A DNA stretch of 64,000 bases from Streptomyces sp. NBC_01481 (lineage in GTDB: Bacteria; Actinomycetota; Actinomycetes; Streptomycetales; Streptomycetaceae): the NCBI RefSeq assembly GCF_026339995.1, contig NZ_JAPEPT010000005.1, positions 310,001 through 374,000 on the forward strand, given 5' to 3'. The translations under genes were made by a program, and so were the position numbers. Under the pieces are notes generated by a model, which saw only the letters and a program-made list of their open reading frames with translations, was not told the origin of the DNA and searched no databases. Positions 1 through 8,569 of this stretch are shown in pieces (positions within the stretch are counted from its first letter, which is position 1; each line of letters opens with the position of its first letter).

Positions 1-828
1 ATGTCGGAACTGCCGCTCTCCGCCGAACAGGTGGACCTGCTGTACGGAGAGGAGACGCTGTACGTCCCCGAGGCGGCCGAACTGCCCGTCCACACGGGTC
101 TCGTCCTGCAGTCCGAGCGGGGCAAGGCGCTGGGCCGGGTCTCGGCCGAGGGCAATGTGCGGCTGGTGCGCGGCGACCGGGAGGCCTTCGGCATCCACGG
201 CCGCAGCGCCGAGCAGCGCATCGCACTCGATCTGCTCCTCGACCCGGACGTCGGTATCGTCTCGCTGGGCGGCCGGGCCGGCACCGGAAAGTCGGCGCTG
301 GCCCTGTGCGCCGGTCTCGAGGCGGTCCTGGAGCGCAGGCAGCATCAGAAGGTGATGGTCTTCCGGCCGTTGTACGCCGTGGGCGGGCAGGAGCTCGGCT
401 ATCTGCCGGGCTCCGAGGCCGAGAAGATGAGCCCCTGGGCGCAGGCCGTCTTCGACACGCTCTCGGCCGTGGCGGGCCGAGAGGTCATCGAGGAGGTGCT
501 GGGGCGCGGCATGCTCGAGGTCCTGCCGCTCACCCACATCCGGGGCCGCTCGCTGCACGACGCGTTCGTCATCGTCGACGAGGCCCAGTCCCTGGAACGG
601 AACGTCCTGCTGACTGTTCTGTCCCGTATCGGGGCCAATTCCCGGGTTGTTCTCACGCATGACGTGGCACAACGGGACAATCTGCGCGTAGGCCGATATG
701 ACGGAGTAGTCGCCGTCGTCGAGAAGTTGAAGGGCCATCCGCTCTTCGCGCATGTCACTCTCACCCGCTCAGAGCGCTCCCAGATTGCCGCGCTTGTGAC
801 CGAAATGCTGGAGGAAGGCCACATCTAG
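1..828 (+). CDS. PhoH-family ATPase, C-terminal part (5' truncated)
   Basis: PhoH-like P-loop ATPase domain. The Walker A motif GRAGTGKSALAL lies near residues 91-102 of the visible part, the Walker B-like segment VIVDEAQSLE near 190, and the sensor-type segment VVLTHDVAQRDN follows. Family members of this type in Streptomyces usually carry an N-terminal PIN nuclease domain and are about 440 residues long, so the visible 275 residues are probably only the ATPase half. The ATG at position 1 is then an internal methionine rather than a proven start. PhoH2-type PIN/ATPase proteins are described as RNA-acting helicase/nucleases; that role is known for the family and is not shown here. The stop is at 826-828. 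Confidence 0.85.
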   Translation: MSELPLSAEQVDLLYGEETLYVPEAAELPVHTGLVLQSERGKALGRVSAEGNVRLVRGDREAFGIHGRSAEQRIALDLLLDPDVGIVSLGGRAGTGKSALALCAGLEAVLERRQHQKVMVFRPLYAVGGQELGYLPGSEAEKMSPWAQAVFDTLSAVAGREVIEEVLGRGMLEVLPLTHIRGRSLHDAFVIVDEAQSLERNVLLTVLSRIGANSRVVLTHDVAQRDNLRVGRYDGVVAVVEKLKGHPLFAHVTLTRSERSQIAALVTEMLEEGHI

Positions 829-1234
829 TACGGAATGCAAGTGGTTAGGGCAGTACGGCAGTTGGCGCCGCCCCGCAAAGCGCAAGAGCGTAGCCGGGCG
901 GCGTCGTGCTGTCCGCCGGTTTCCGTAAAACCCCTGACCCAAACGGCGTGTGACCTTTCACACGCAACGAAGAATTGCCTTGCGGTGTCGGCTTCCGGCA
1001 GAGTCTTGCTTCCGTCAGGCCCCGCATACGGCACACCAGCACCACCAGGTGCACCGCACCACACAACTCAAGATCTGCCGTCGTATGCCGCCCGCGAGCA
1101 TCATGCGGCTTCTCCCGGAAGGGGGTTGCCCACCGGGCCCGCGCCTCCCGTGACCCAAGCAAGGGGAGGCCAGCGCCAGGGGCACGATTGCGCTCGCGAG
1201 GTCACCTATGCGGGCGTTGCTGGAAGGACACCGT
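829..1234 (+). promoter_or_regulatory. Long intergenic leader before the transglycosylase gene
   Basis: About 400 bases without a convincing gene. The 3' half is GC-rich and can fold; one clear stem is CCTCCC with GGGAGG at about 1146-1171, around a loop containing GACCCAAGCA. Streptomyces cell-wall hydrolase genes of this kind often carry c-di-AMP (ydaO) riboswitches, but the conserved ydaO segments were not found. This may be an ordinary promoter with a structured 5' leader. Confidence 0.35.
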
Positions 1235-1927
1235 GTGAGCCGGATCTCGGTCCGGGGATTCGCCGTGGCATCTGCCACTGCGGTCACCACCGTCGGCGCC
1301 GTCGTGGGCGTTGCGTCGGGCAATGCCCAGCCCTCGGGCGACAACCTCGAGGCAACGGCAGCCGACGCGACTCTCCTCGCAGACATACCTGTGGGTCAGC
1401 AGGCACAGATTCAGGTCTCGTCCCTGACGCAGCAGGCCGACGCACAGGCCGCTGCCGCCGACGCGGCCGCGAAGAAGTCTGCCGAGGAAGCCGCCCGCAT
1501 CCAGGCCGCCAAGACCGCCAAGGCGAAGAAGGAAGCCGCCGAGGAGCAGGCGGAGCGCGAGGCCGAGGAGAAGGCCGCGCGCGCCAGCCGCGACTCCGTG
1601 CGCGACGCGTCGAGCTTCTCCGCGAAGAGCTCCTACTCCGTCGCCGAGGTCCAGGCAATCGCACGGCAGATGGTCCCCAGTGACCAGTTCCAGTGCTTCA
1701 GCAATATCGTGGACCACGAATCCACCTGGAACTACCAGGCGCAGAACCCCTCTTCCGGCGCCTACGGTCTCGTCCAGGCACTGCCCGGCTCGAAGATGTC
1801 CTCGGCCGGCGACGACTGGCAGACCAACCCGGCCACCCAGATCAAGTGGGGCCTGAACTACATGAACGAACGCTACGACAGCCCCTGTGGCGCGTGGTCG
1901 TTCTGGCAGGCCAACCACTGGTACTAG
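1235..1927 (+). CDS. Secreted lytic transglycosylase (SLT-fold) with coiled-coil linker
   Basis: Predicted exported peptidoglycan hydrolase of about 230 residues. The GTG at 1235 is chosen because GGAAGG lies about 8 bases upstream and it places a hydrophobic signal segment (FAVASATAVTTVGAVVGVA) at the N-terminus; an upstream ATG at 1208 lacks a ribosome site. After the signal comes an Ala/Lys/Glu-rich stretch (about residues 60-130), likely coiled coil. The C-terminal domain has the transglycosylase signature: the presumed catalytic Glu in VDHESTWN, then GAYGLVQALPGSKM and a closing AWSFWQANHWY. The gene stands alone, is followed by a strong terminator at 1954-1980, and has a long 5' leader. 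Expected action is cleavage of glycan strands outside the membrane. Confidence 0.85.
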   Translation: MSRISVRGFAVASATAVTTVGAVVGVASGNAQPSGDNLEATAADATLLADIPVGQQAQIQVSSLTQQADAQAAAADAAAKKSAEEAARIQAAKTAKAKKEAAEEQAEREAEEKAARASRDSVRDASSFSAKSSYSVAEVQAIARQMVPSDQFQCFSNIVDHESTWNYQAQNPSSGAYGLVQALPGSKMSSAGDDWQTNPATQIKWGLNYMNERYDSPCGAWSFWQANHWY

Positions 1928-1953
1928 ATCCGGCCGCCGCTCAACTTCGCGGA

Positions 1954-1980
1954 GCCCCTCACCGTCATACGGTGGGGGGC
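1954..1980 (+). terminator. Rho-independent-type hairpin after the transglycosylase gene
   Basis: An 11-bp stem (GCCCCTCACCG with CGGTGGGGGGC, one T-G pair) and a five-base loop TCATA begin 26 bases after the stop codon. No long T-run follows, as is usual in Streptomyces. Confidence 0.8.
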
Positions 1981-2044
1981 TTCGTGCGTGTACCGTCGGG
2001 TTCGAAAAGCTCCGGGGGGAGTGGTGGGGGGAAGAGGGAAGATC

Positions 2045-3394
2045 ATGTCAAGACTGCCAGGATGGCTTGCCGGTATGGGCGCCTCTCTGACCCGGATCGG
2101 CGAGCACCTGGAGGAGCGGCGCACCGAGGCGGCCAAGGACGACGTGCCCGATGTCGTCGTGCCTGACGTTGTCGTGCCCGACGCCGTGCCGTCGGCTGCG
2201 GGAAGCGTCCCGCCACCGCCCTCGTACGCCCCCGCCATAGCCGCGAGGCCCGATCCCGTCGCGGCCATCCCCTGGGGCATCCGCGTCGCCGCCGAGGCCG
2301 GCTGGCGGCTGCTCGTACTGGCAGGCACGCTCTGGGTGTTGATCCGCGTCATCAGCGCCGTGCAACTGGTCGTCCTCGCCTTCGTCGCCGCGCTGCTCGT
2401 CACCGCGCTGCTCCAGCCCACCGTGGCCCGGCTGAAGAGACTGGGCCTGCCGAGCGGCCTGGCCACCGCCGTCACCGCGATCGCCGGCTTCGTCGTCATG
2501 GGCCTGGTCGGCTGGTTCGTGGTCTGGCAGGTCATGGACAACCTCGACGATCTCTCCGACCGGGTCAGGGACGGTATCGAGGAGCTCAAGCGCTGGCTGC
2601 TCGACAGCCCCTTCCATGTCACCGAGCAGCAGATCAACGACATAGCCAAGAACCTCAGCGACACGATCGGGACCAACACCGAGGAGATCACCTCGGCCGG
2701 TCTGCAGGGTGTGACGGTGATGGTGGAGATCCTCACCGGAATGCTGCTGGCGATGTTCTCCACGCTCTTCCTGCTGTACGACGGCAAGCGCATCTGGCAG
2801 TGGGTGCTCAAGCTGGTCCCGGCACAGGCCCGCGAGGGTGTCGCCGGAGCCGGTCCGCGGGCCTGGCGCACACTGACCGCCTATGTGCGCGGCACGGTGC
2901 TGGTGGCGCTGATCGACGCGATCTTCATCGGTCTCGGCATCTACTTCCTCGATGTCCCGATGGCCGTCCCGCTGGCCGTGTTCATCTTCCTGTTCGCCTT
3001 CATCCCGCTCGTCGGCGCGGTCGTCTCGGGCGCGCTGGCGGTCGTCGTCGCGCTCGTCACCCAGGGCGTGTTCACCGCGCTGATGGTGCTGATCGTCGTC
3101 CTGGCCGTGCAGCAGATCGAAGGCCATGTGCTGCAGCCGTTCATCCTGGGCCGCGCGGTGCGGGTTCATCCTCTCGCCGTCGTCCTCGCGGTCGCGGCGG
3201 GCGGCCTGACCGCGGGCATCGGCGGCGCTGTGGTGGCGGTGCCGCTGGTGGCGGTGACCAACACGGTCGTCGGCTACCTGCGCGCGTACAGCAAGGAGCA
3301 GGCGCTGCGGGCCGCGCAGCCGCCGCACGACGGGACGGCGATCGAGGCCGCGCCTACTCCGGTGCCGGTCACTCCGGGGGCGCAGGAGGCCTAG
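2045..3394 (+). CDS. AI-2E family transporter (multi-pass membrane permease)
   Basis: A 449-residue membrane protein. The ATG at 2045 follows GAGGGAAG at good spacing. An N-terminal cytosolic tail of about 90 residues contains a small repeat (VPDVVVPDVVVPDA). Then come paired hydrophobic helices (about 100-170), a soluble helical segment (about 175-260), and a cluster of C-terminal helices including PLAVFIFLFAFIPLVGAVVSG and the conserved GHVLQPFILGRAVRVHPLAV region. This is the PF01594 pattern. Despite the family name, most members are not proven AI-2 exporters, and some act as ion/proton antiporters, so the substrate is unknown. The stop codon TAG lies inside the CTAG that forms the left end of a small mobile element (3391-3636). 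Confidence 0.85.
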   Translation: MSRLPGWLAGMGASLTRIGEHLEERRTEAAKDDVPDVVVPDVVVPDAVPSAAGSVPPPPSYAPAIAARPDPVAAIPWGIRVAAEAGWRLLVLAGTLWVLIRVISAVQLVVLAFVAALLVTALLQPTVARLKRLGLPSGLATAVTAIAGFVVMGLVGWFVVWQVMDNLDDLSDRVRDGIEELKRWLLDSPFHVTEQQINDIAKNLSDTIGTNTEEITSAGLQGVTVMVEILTGMLLAMFSTLFLLYDGKRIWQWVLKLVPAQAREGVAGAGPRAWRTLTAYVRGTVLVALIDAIFIGLGIYFLDVPMAVPLAVFIFLFAFIPLVGAVVSGALAVVVALVTQGVFTALMVLIVVLAVQQIEGHVLQPFILGRAVRVHPLAVVLAVAAGGLTAGIGGAVVAVPLVAVTNTVVGYLRAYSKEQALRAAQPPHDGTAIEAAPTPVPVTPGAQEA

Positions 3395-3636
3395 GGCCTG
3401 TCGTTCGGATCTTGCAGGGTTCGCGTGCCCTGGCACGCACTCCCCCGTAGCCCTTCGGGCACGGGAGGTGCCCCCATGCCGCGTTGCGTCAGTCGCCGAC
3501 GCTCCGCGTCGGCTCTCCCCCTGCCTTCGGCGGGGGCCCCCATCCTCCGGCCTGCGATCGCACGCACCACAGTGACATCAGCCGCTCCGCGGCGGGCCGC
3601 TCACTGATCCGGCCTGATCGACCGGACAGGACCTAG
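3391..3636. mobile_element. MITE-like element, copy 1 (CTAG-flanked inverted repeats)
   Basis: The ends read CTAGGGCCTGTC (3391-3402) and GACAGGACCTAG (3625-3636), inverted repeats with one mismatch. No gene lies inside. The internal sequence from about 3421 to 3527 is nearly identical to copy 2 (31911-31998), including CCCTTCGGGCACGGGAGG and CGCCGACGCTCCGCGTCGG. Near the right end it also shares GCGATCGCACGCACC with copy 3. The CTAG at the left end is also the stop codon region of the upstream permease gene. The size, the terminal repeats and the recurrence support a non-autonomous transposable element. Confidence 0.75.
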
Positions 3637-3850
3637 CAGTGGTGCTCGACTGCCGCGGCGGACATGGTGCAACTCCTGGTGGTCCGGTGTCGAGAGCATC
3701 ATCGCGAGCCGGTGTCGGCTCCGTGTCTGGTGCGTAATGCGCAACTGACCGCACAAACGGTGAACCGTGCGCTGAACTCTTCCGAACAGCCTGGTGAAAG
3801 TCGTTCATTACTGACCGGAAACCGAACAGCGGTGGCTAGCGTCCGCTGCC
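3637..3850 (+). promoter_or_regulatory. Promoter region of the metallophosphoesterase gene; possible leaderless start
   Basis: Intergenic DNA between the mobile element and the ATG at 3851. A -10-like TAGCGT at 3837-3842 lies only 8 bases before the ATG, which would give a leaderless mRNA. Several TTCA/TGAA half-repeats lie at about 3760-3810 (GGTGAAC, CTGAAC, GGTGAAAG, GTTCATT) and loosely resemble PhoP box units. Their spacing (10-12 bases) is irregular, so this is only suggestive. Confidence 0.35.
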
Positions 3851-6800
3851 ATGAAACACATACGCACAGCAGCGGGGCTCTGTCTCGCGCTGCTGTTCCT
3901 CGTGCTGGGCATCGGCGCCCAGCCCGCGCTTGCGCATGTCTCCCGCGAGCATGCCGAACTCGTCGTCGCCACCGGCGACAACGTCACCAGCGGCCGCCTC
4001 ATCGTGCACCGCGACCTGGTGTCCCCCGCGGGGGCCGGCGCCTGGGCATCCACGATGCTGCCGGCCGGCTGCCCCGCCACCGGCGCGGGCGTTCCCGGCG
4101 ACGACGGTGGTGTGCCCGGCGGTGTGGTGATCGAGCTGGCCTGGAGCTGCCACGTCGACGCACTCGACCTGAGCGCGCTGATCGAGAAGGGCGGACTGAC
4201 GCAGGTTGTCGTCGAGTTCGACGGCACAGCGGTCGACGCCTCCGCCGCCACGCCGCTCGTCGACGCCAGGGGCGCGCACGCGCTGCCGACGTTCCCCTGG
4301 CTCACCGTCGCGCTCGTCACGGCCGCCGGTGTCGTGCTGCTGCTCGCCGCCTGGCGGCTGCCGTCCCTGGTACGCGCGCTGGGTCGCACCCGGCGCCGGT
4401 TCAAGCTGGCGACCGCGGGCGCCGTCGCCCTGTCCTTCCTCGCGCCCCAGGCGGCCTTCGCCGACGACACGGCACCGGCCCCCGTCACCGTCGAGGGCAC
4501 CGTTTTCAAGGACGGCAACGGCAACGGCGTGCGGGACAGGGGCGAGCGGCCCATGCCCGGCGTCGATGTCACGGACGGAGCTGCCTGGGCAACGACCCGC
4601 GCGGACGGCTCGTACACCCTTCAGACCGACCCGGCCCGGCGCGAGACCGACCTCGTCAGCATCGTCTCGCCCGACGGTTACACTCCGGCCCTGCGCAAGG
4701 ACTACATCCCGCAGTTCTTCCACAAGGTCTCCGAGACCGGCGGTACGGGCATCGACTTCGCGCTCGTACCCGACCGCAATGCGTCGAACCCCACCGAGAA
4801 GTGGGTCATGAACTCCGACCCCGAGGTCGGCAACCGCACCGACGCCGAGGCCCGCACGGCACTGCCGCAGTGGACCGGCCAGGTGCAGGCGATGTCCGAG
4901 GTCGACGGCGCGACGATGCAGATCGCGACCGGAGACCTGACCGTCACGGACTATGCGGAAGAGCCGCGACGGCAGGGCGGCTACGACATGTTCAGCAAGG
5001 GACTGGAACAGGGGCGGCTCGGCCACCCCTTCTACCCCGTGATGGGCAACCACGACTTCGGCGGCACAGCCACCTCCAAGGGCTACGCAGGCAGCCTCGA
5101 GTACTACCGCCGCAACCTCGCCCCCGAGTGGTACAGCTTCGACCGCAACGGCCGCCACATCGTCGTACTCGAGGACAACTACGACGCGAGCGGGCTGAAG
5201 CCGCAGCTGGAGTGGCTGCGCAGGGACCTCGCCCGGCACGCGGTCGGCAAGCAGGTGTTCGTCTTCGCGCACCGCTCGCTGTTCACCCAGTGGGGCCCCG
5301 GCGCGGGCATGCAGCCGACCATCGACGAGCTGGCCAAGTACGACGTACGGATGGTCGCGGCAGGCCACAACCAGCAGGCCGAGTTCCGGCGCGGCGCCTT
5401 CAAGCGGTCCGTCGAGATCAACAACCAGGGCACGTACGGCATCGACGGCGCCCACCCCGACTACAAAGTCCTCGACTTCAGCGGCATCACGGACAATCCG
5501 CGCACATATCGTAACGAGGACACCGGCCATGTGACCGGAATCCACCGGCAGTTCGACATCGACGACGACTCCGCGCTGGTCAGCCCGGCGCAGAACAGCG
5601 TGCACGGGGCGAGGGCCGGTGTCCCCGTCGAGGTGTACGCGGAGGACGACGGCCGCACGCCCGCGAAGGCGTCGCTGACCGTACGCAACAGCCGCGGCAA
5701 TGTGGTGACGTACACGACTGTGCGCTTCGGAAAGGGAGCGGCGCGGCCCGGCATCGAGAACTGCTACACCCCTCCCGGTGGCGAGCCCGAGCTCTGCCCC
5801 GACGCACGCGGCGCCTGGACCCGGGCGAGCGGCAAGGTGACCGGGCTGCGGCCGGGCACGTACACCGCCGAGACGGTCGCCTACGACACGCAGGGCAAGA
5901 AGTTCCCGGAGGTGAGGAACACCTTCGAGGTCGTACGCGACGTTGAGCTCGCGAAGCCGAAGACCGGGCAGGACTGGCTGCGGCAGGGCGGCAACGAGGC
6001 CGGGCGGTCCGCGAGCGGCGACGAGCCGGGCGCGAGGCTCGACCTCAAGTGGGCCCGGCACACCGGAGAGCAGTTCAACCTCAACGGCTCGGTGATCGCG
6101 GACGGCAAGCTGATCGTCTCGTCCCGCGCCTTCGACTCGCCGCACAGCATGATGCTCGCCTACGACATCGCCTCCGGGCGTGAGGTCTGGCGTACGTACC
6201 TGGACGGCGACGCCGAGTCGGCGCCGACTCTCCACGACGGCAAGGTGTATCTGACGACCGGTGTCGGACGCGTCTACGCGCTCGACACCGAGGACGGCGG
6301 TATCGCCTGGCAGTCGATCGACCGCGAGGAGGCTCACGGCGACACCGTGCGCCGTTACGGCCGCGCGGGCGGACCGGTCAGCGTCTTCGGACTCACGGGC
6401 GGGGACGACCGTACGGTCGCCGTCTACCAGGACGCGAGCATGATCCGCTGCCGGGACGCCGAGACCGGCGGGCTGCTGCCCGGCGGGTTCGGGGCAGCGT
6501 TCTCCTGGGGCCAGGCTCACAGCACGGCAATCCGCGAGCCCGGCTCCAACACCGCCTATCTGCACTCCATGTCGAGCAACAGCGTCATCGCCATGGACCT
6601 CGCGAGCTGCAAGCAGCTGTGGGCGAAGGACACCGCGGGCGGCATCGACAGCCACTCGTCGCCCGTCCTGACCGACCCGACGGCCTCGGGCGGCGCGGCG
6701 AAGCTGGTGACGAACACGGCTTCCGGCACCCGTGGCCACGACCCGAAGACGGGCGCGGTGACCTGGGAGTCCAAGCTGGGCGGCCGCAGCGTCTGCGAGC

Positions 6801-7216
6801 CGGGTCCCGCCGCGATCACCAGCCCGGCCGTGTGGGGCGCGACCGCCTATGTCGCGGGCCGCGACGGTGTCGTACGCGCCTATGACACGAGCGCGGCCGA
6901 CCCGTCGAACCCGGTGTGGGAGTCCAAGTCCGGCTATCTGCCGGGGGAGAGCCCGCTGGACGACAAGTGGCGCCTGGCCATGGGCTGTTCGGTGGGCGAC
7001 GGCTCTCCGACGATACACCCGCTGGTGACGGAGTCCCTTGTGTACGTGGGGACGTGGGACGGGCGACTGCTCGTCCTGGACCGGGCCGACGGCAAGCAGA
7101 TCGCGTCGTACAACCTCGGTGCGGGTGTGGCCTCCGCCCTGGCCGTGAGCGGTGACTGGATCGTCGCCCTGACGGACGACGGCACGGTCCACGCGCTGGC
7201 CGCACGCAGGGACTGA
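3851..7216 (+). CDS. Exported metallophosphoesterase with C-terminal PQQ-like beta-propeller
   Basis: A 1121-residue multi-domain surface protein. Residues 1-29 form a signal peptide (cleavage near PALAHV). A small Ig-like domain follows, then a membrane helix at about 150-170, then a second signal-like hydrophobic segment ending QAAFADD at about 206. Residues 212-300 look like an SdrD/metallophosphoesterase N-terminal beta domain (DGNGNGVRDRGERPMPGV). The calcineurin-like phosphoesterase core at about 320-560 shows IATGDLT, VMGNHDF, FAHRSLF and AAGHNQQ, but the usual first D-x-H motif is not obvious. From about 720 to the end, repeated strands such as ASGREVWRTYLDGD and DGRLLVLDRADGKQI fit a PQQ/WD-type propeller. 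It sits 14 bases before the nickel/cobalt exporter gene, so the two are probably co-transcribed. Substrate unknown. Confidence 0.8.
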   Translation: MKHIRTAAGLCLALLFLVLGIGAQPALAHVSREHAELVVATGDNVTSGRLIVHRDLVSPAGAGAWASTMLPAGCPATGAGVPGDDGGVPGGVVIELAWSCHVDALDLSALIEKGGLTQVVVEFDGTAVDASAATPLVDARGAHALPTFPWLTVALVTAAGVVLLLAAWRLPSLVRALGRTRRRFKLATAGAVALSFLAPQAAFADDTAPAPVTVEGTVFKDGNGNGVRDRGERPMPGVDVTDGAAWATTRADGSYTLQTDPARRETDLVSIVSPDGYTPALRKDYIPQFFHKVSETGGTGIDFALVPDRNASNPTEKWVMNSDPEVGNRTDAEARTALPQWTGQVQAMSEVDGATMQIATGDLTVTDYAEEPRRQGGYDMFSKGLEQGRLGHPFYPVMGNHDFGGTATSKGYAGSLEYYRRNLAPEWYSFDRNGRHIVVLEDNYDASGLKPQLEWLRRDLARHAVGKQVFVFAHRSLFTQWGPGAGMQPTIDELAKYDVRMVAAGHNQQAEFRRGAFKRSVEINNQGTYGIDGAHPDYKVLDFSGITDNPRTYRNEDTGHVTGIHRQFDIDDDSALVSPAQNSVHGARAGVPVEVYAEDDGRTPAKASLTVRNSRGNVVTYTTVRFGKGAARPGIENCYTPPGGEPELCPDARGAWTRASGKVTGLRPGTYTAETVAYDTQGKKFPEVRNTFEVVRDVELAKPKTGQDWLRQGGNEAGRSASGDEPGARLDLKWARHTGEQFNLNGSVIADGKLIVSSRAFDSPHSMMLAYDIASGREVWRTYLDGDAESAPTLHDGKVYLTTGVGRVYALDTEDGGIAWQSIDREEAHGDTVRRYGRAGGPVSVFGLTGGDDRTVAVYQDASMIRCRDAETGGLLPGGFGAAFSWGQAHSTAIREPGSNTAYLHSMSSNSVIAMDLASCKQLWAKDTAGGIDSHSSPVLTDPTASGGAAKLVTNTASGTRGHDPKTGAVTWESKLGGRSVCEPGPAAITSPAVWGATAYVAGRDGVVRAYDTSAADPSNPVWESKSGYLPGESPLDDKWRLAMGCSVGDGSPTIHPLVTESLVYVGTWDGRLLVLDRADGKQIASYNLGAGVASALAVSGDWIVALTDDGTVHALAARRD

Positions 7217-7230
7217 GGGGAAGCACCACT

Positions 7231-8502
7231 GTGCGATCACTCCGCACCGGGGTGCTGCTCGTCCTGGCCGCCGTCCCCGCGCTGCTCTTCGGCAGCGCGG
7301 GGACGGCCCAGGCGCACCCCTTCGGCACACCGCCCGTCGTCCGGGTCGAGGCGAAGGGCTCGGCCGTGGACGCGGCCTGGTCCGCGCAGAAGGACGATGT
7401 CGCCGTCCTGACGAAGGACTCCGGCGGCGATGTGACGGGCTATCTGCGCTCGCACATCGTCGTACGCCAGGACGGCAGCCCATGCCGTGTCGAGAGTGCG
7501 GAGGGGACGAAGCTCCACTTCGCCTGTCCGCGGCCGGTGGACAGGATCACCCTGACGGTCACGGCGCTGACGGACATCGACCCCGCGTACCGCACGCTCT
7601 CCGTGACGGATCTGGGCGGCGGGGGACTGCACACGGCGAAGGAGCCCACGCGGGAACTCTCCCTCACATCGGCGGGAGGAGGGAGCAACTCATCCGCGTC
7701 CGACGGCGGTTGGACCACCGACCTGGCGTCGCTCCTGGACCGCGGACCGGCCCTCCCGGTGGCGCTGCTCCTCTCGGCGGCCGTGGGCGCGCTGCACGCC
7801 TGCGCGCCCGGGCACGGAAAGTCGCTGGCCGCCGGGTACCTGGTGGGCGCCGGTGGCAGACCGCGCGACGCGGTGTGGCTGGGCGGCATCGTCGCCGTGA
7901 TGCACACGCTCTCGGTCGCGGTCCTGGCCGTCGGCTGGTGGCTGGCGGCGAAGGGCACGCCGGACATGGCGGCCGTGACGGGGTGGCTGCAGCTGATCGC
8001 GGCGCTGGTGGTGGCGGGGGTGGGGGTGAGCCTGCTGCGGAAGCATGTGCGCCGACGCAAGCACCATCACGACCACGGGCACGACCACCACCACGGGCAC
8101 GACCACCACCACGGGCACGGGCACGGTCACGACCACGGTCACAGCCATGAGATCCCGGACGCGGCCTCCCTGCTCACCTGGCGAGGTCTCGTCCTCCTCG
8201 GTGCATCCGGCGGACTGCTGCCCTCGCCGTCCGCCTTCCTGGTGCTGCTGACCGGGCTGCTCACCGGCAAGGTCGGCATCGCCCTGGCGATGGTCGCCGC
8301 CTTCGGCGCCGGTATGGCCCTGACGCTCACCGGCGTCGGCCTGATCGTGCTGCGCGGCCGTGACGCGCTGCTGGACCGCGTCTCCCGATCCCCGGCCCTG
8401 CGCACCTGGACGCGGAGGGTTCCGCTGTTCGCGGCCTCGGCCGTGGTGGCCGGAGGCACGGTGGCCTCGGCGCTGGCGGCGGGCCAACTCCTCGTGCCAT
8501 AG
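7231..8502 (+). CDS. NicO-type nickel/cobalt exporter with His-rich loop
   Basis: A 423-residue membrane protein starting at GTG 7231 behind GAGGGGAAG. A signal peptide (ending near AQAHP) and an extracytoplasmic domain of about 150 residues come first, then about six membrane helices. HACAPGHGKSLAAGYLVGAG is the characteristic HxxxxxHGK-like motif of the RcnA/NicO group. Between helices lies a loop of alternating His, Asp and Gly (about residues 272-308), a likely Ni/Co/Zn-binding buffer. The family exports divalent metals; the exact metal cannot be told from sequence. The fused N-terminal domain and the phosphoesterase partner are unusual. A 17-bp hairpin at 8519-8555 ends the transcript. 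Confidence 0.85.
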   Translation: MRSLRTGVLLVLAAVPALLFGSAGTAQAHPFGTPPVVRVEAKGSAVDAAWSAQKDDVAVLTKDSGGDVTGYLRSHIVVRQDGSPCRVESAEGTKLHFACPRPVDRITLTVTALTDIDPAYRTLSVTDLGGGGLHTAKEPTRELSLTSAGGGSNSSASDGGWTTDLASLLDRGPALPVALLLSAAVGALHACAPGHGKSLAAGYLVGAGGRPRDAVWLGGIVAVMHTLSVAVLAVGWWLAAKGTPDMAAVTGWLQLIAALVVAGVGVSLLRKHVRRRKHHHDHGHDHHHGHDHHHGHGHGHDHGHSHEIPDAASLLTWRGLVLLGASGGLLPSPSAFLVLLTGLLTGKVGIALAMVAAFGAGMALTLTGVGLIVLRGRDALLDRVSRSPALRTWTRRVPLFAASAVVAGGTVASALAAGQLLVP

Positions 8503-8518
8503 CGGTCGTTACGACAAA

Positions 8519-8555
8519 GGCGCCTGCGCCCGGCTCGAAGCCGGGCGCAGGTGCC
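8519..8555. terminator. Convergent terminator between the exporter and ahpD genes
   Basis: A 17-bp stem with a 3-base loop (GGCGCCTGCGCCCGGCT against AGCCGGGCGCAGGTGCC, one G-T pair). It lies between two genes that point at each other and can serve both strands. Confidence 0.9.
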
Positions 8556-8569
8556 TTCGTACATCGGCC

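Noticed and set aside
829..1234. ydaO/c-di-AMP riboswitch upstream of the transglycosylase gene
   Set aside because: The conserved ydaO blocks recalled from rpf genes are not present in order. Kept only as an unassigned leader.
3836..7483. A 1215-codon open frame on the minus strand opposite the phosphoesterase gene
   Set aside because: It is the antisense shadow of a real gene: the residues are Arg/Ala/Gly/His-rich with no domain, as expected from complementing GC-biased codons.
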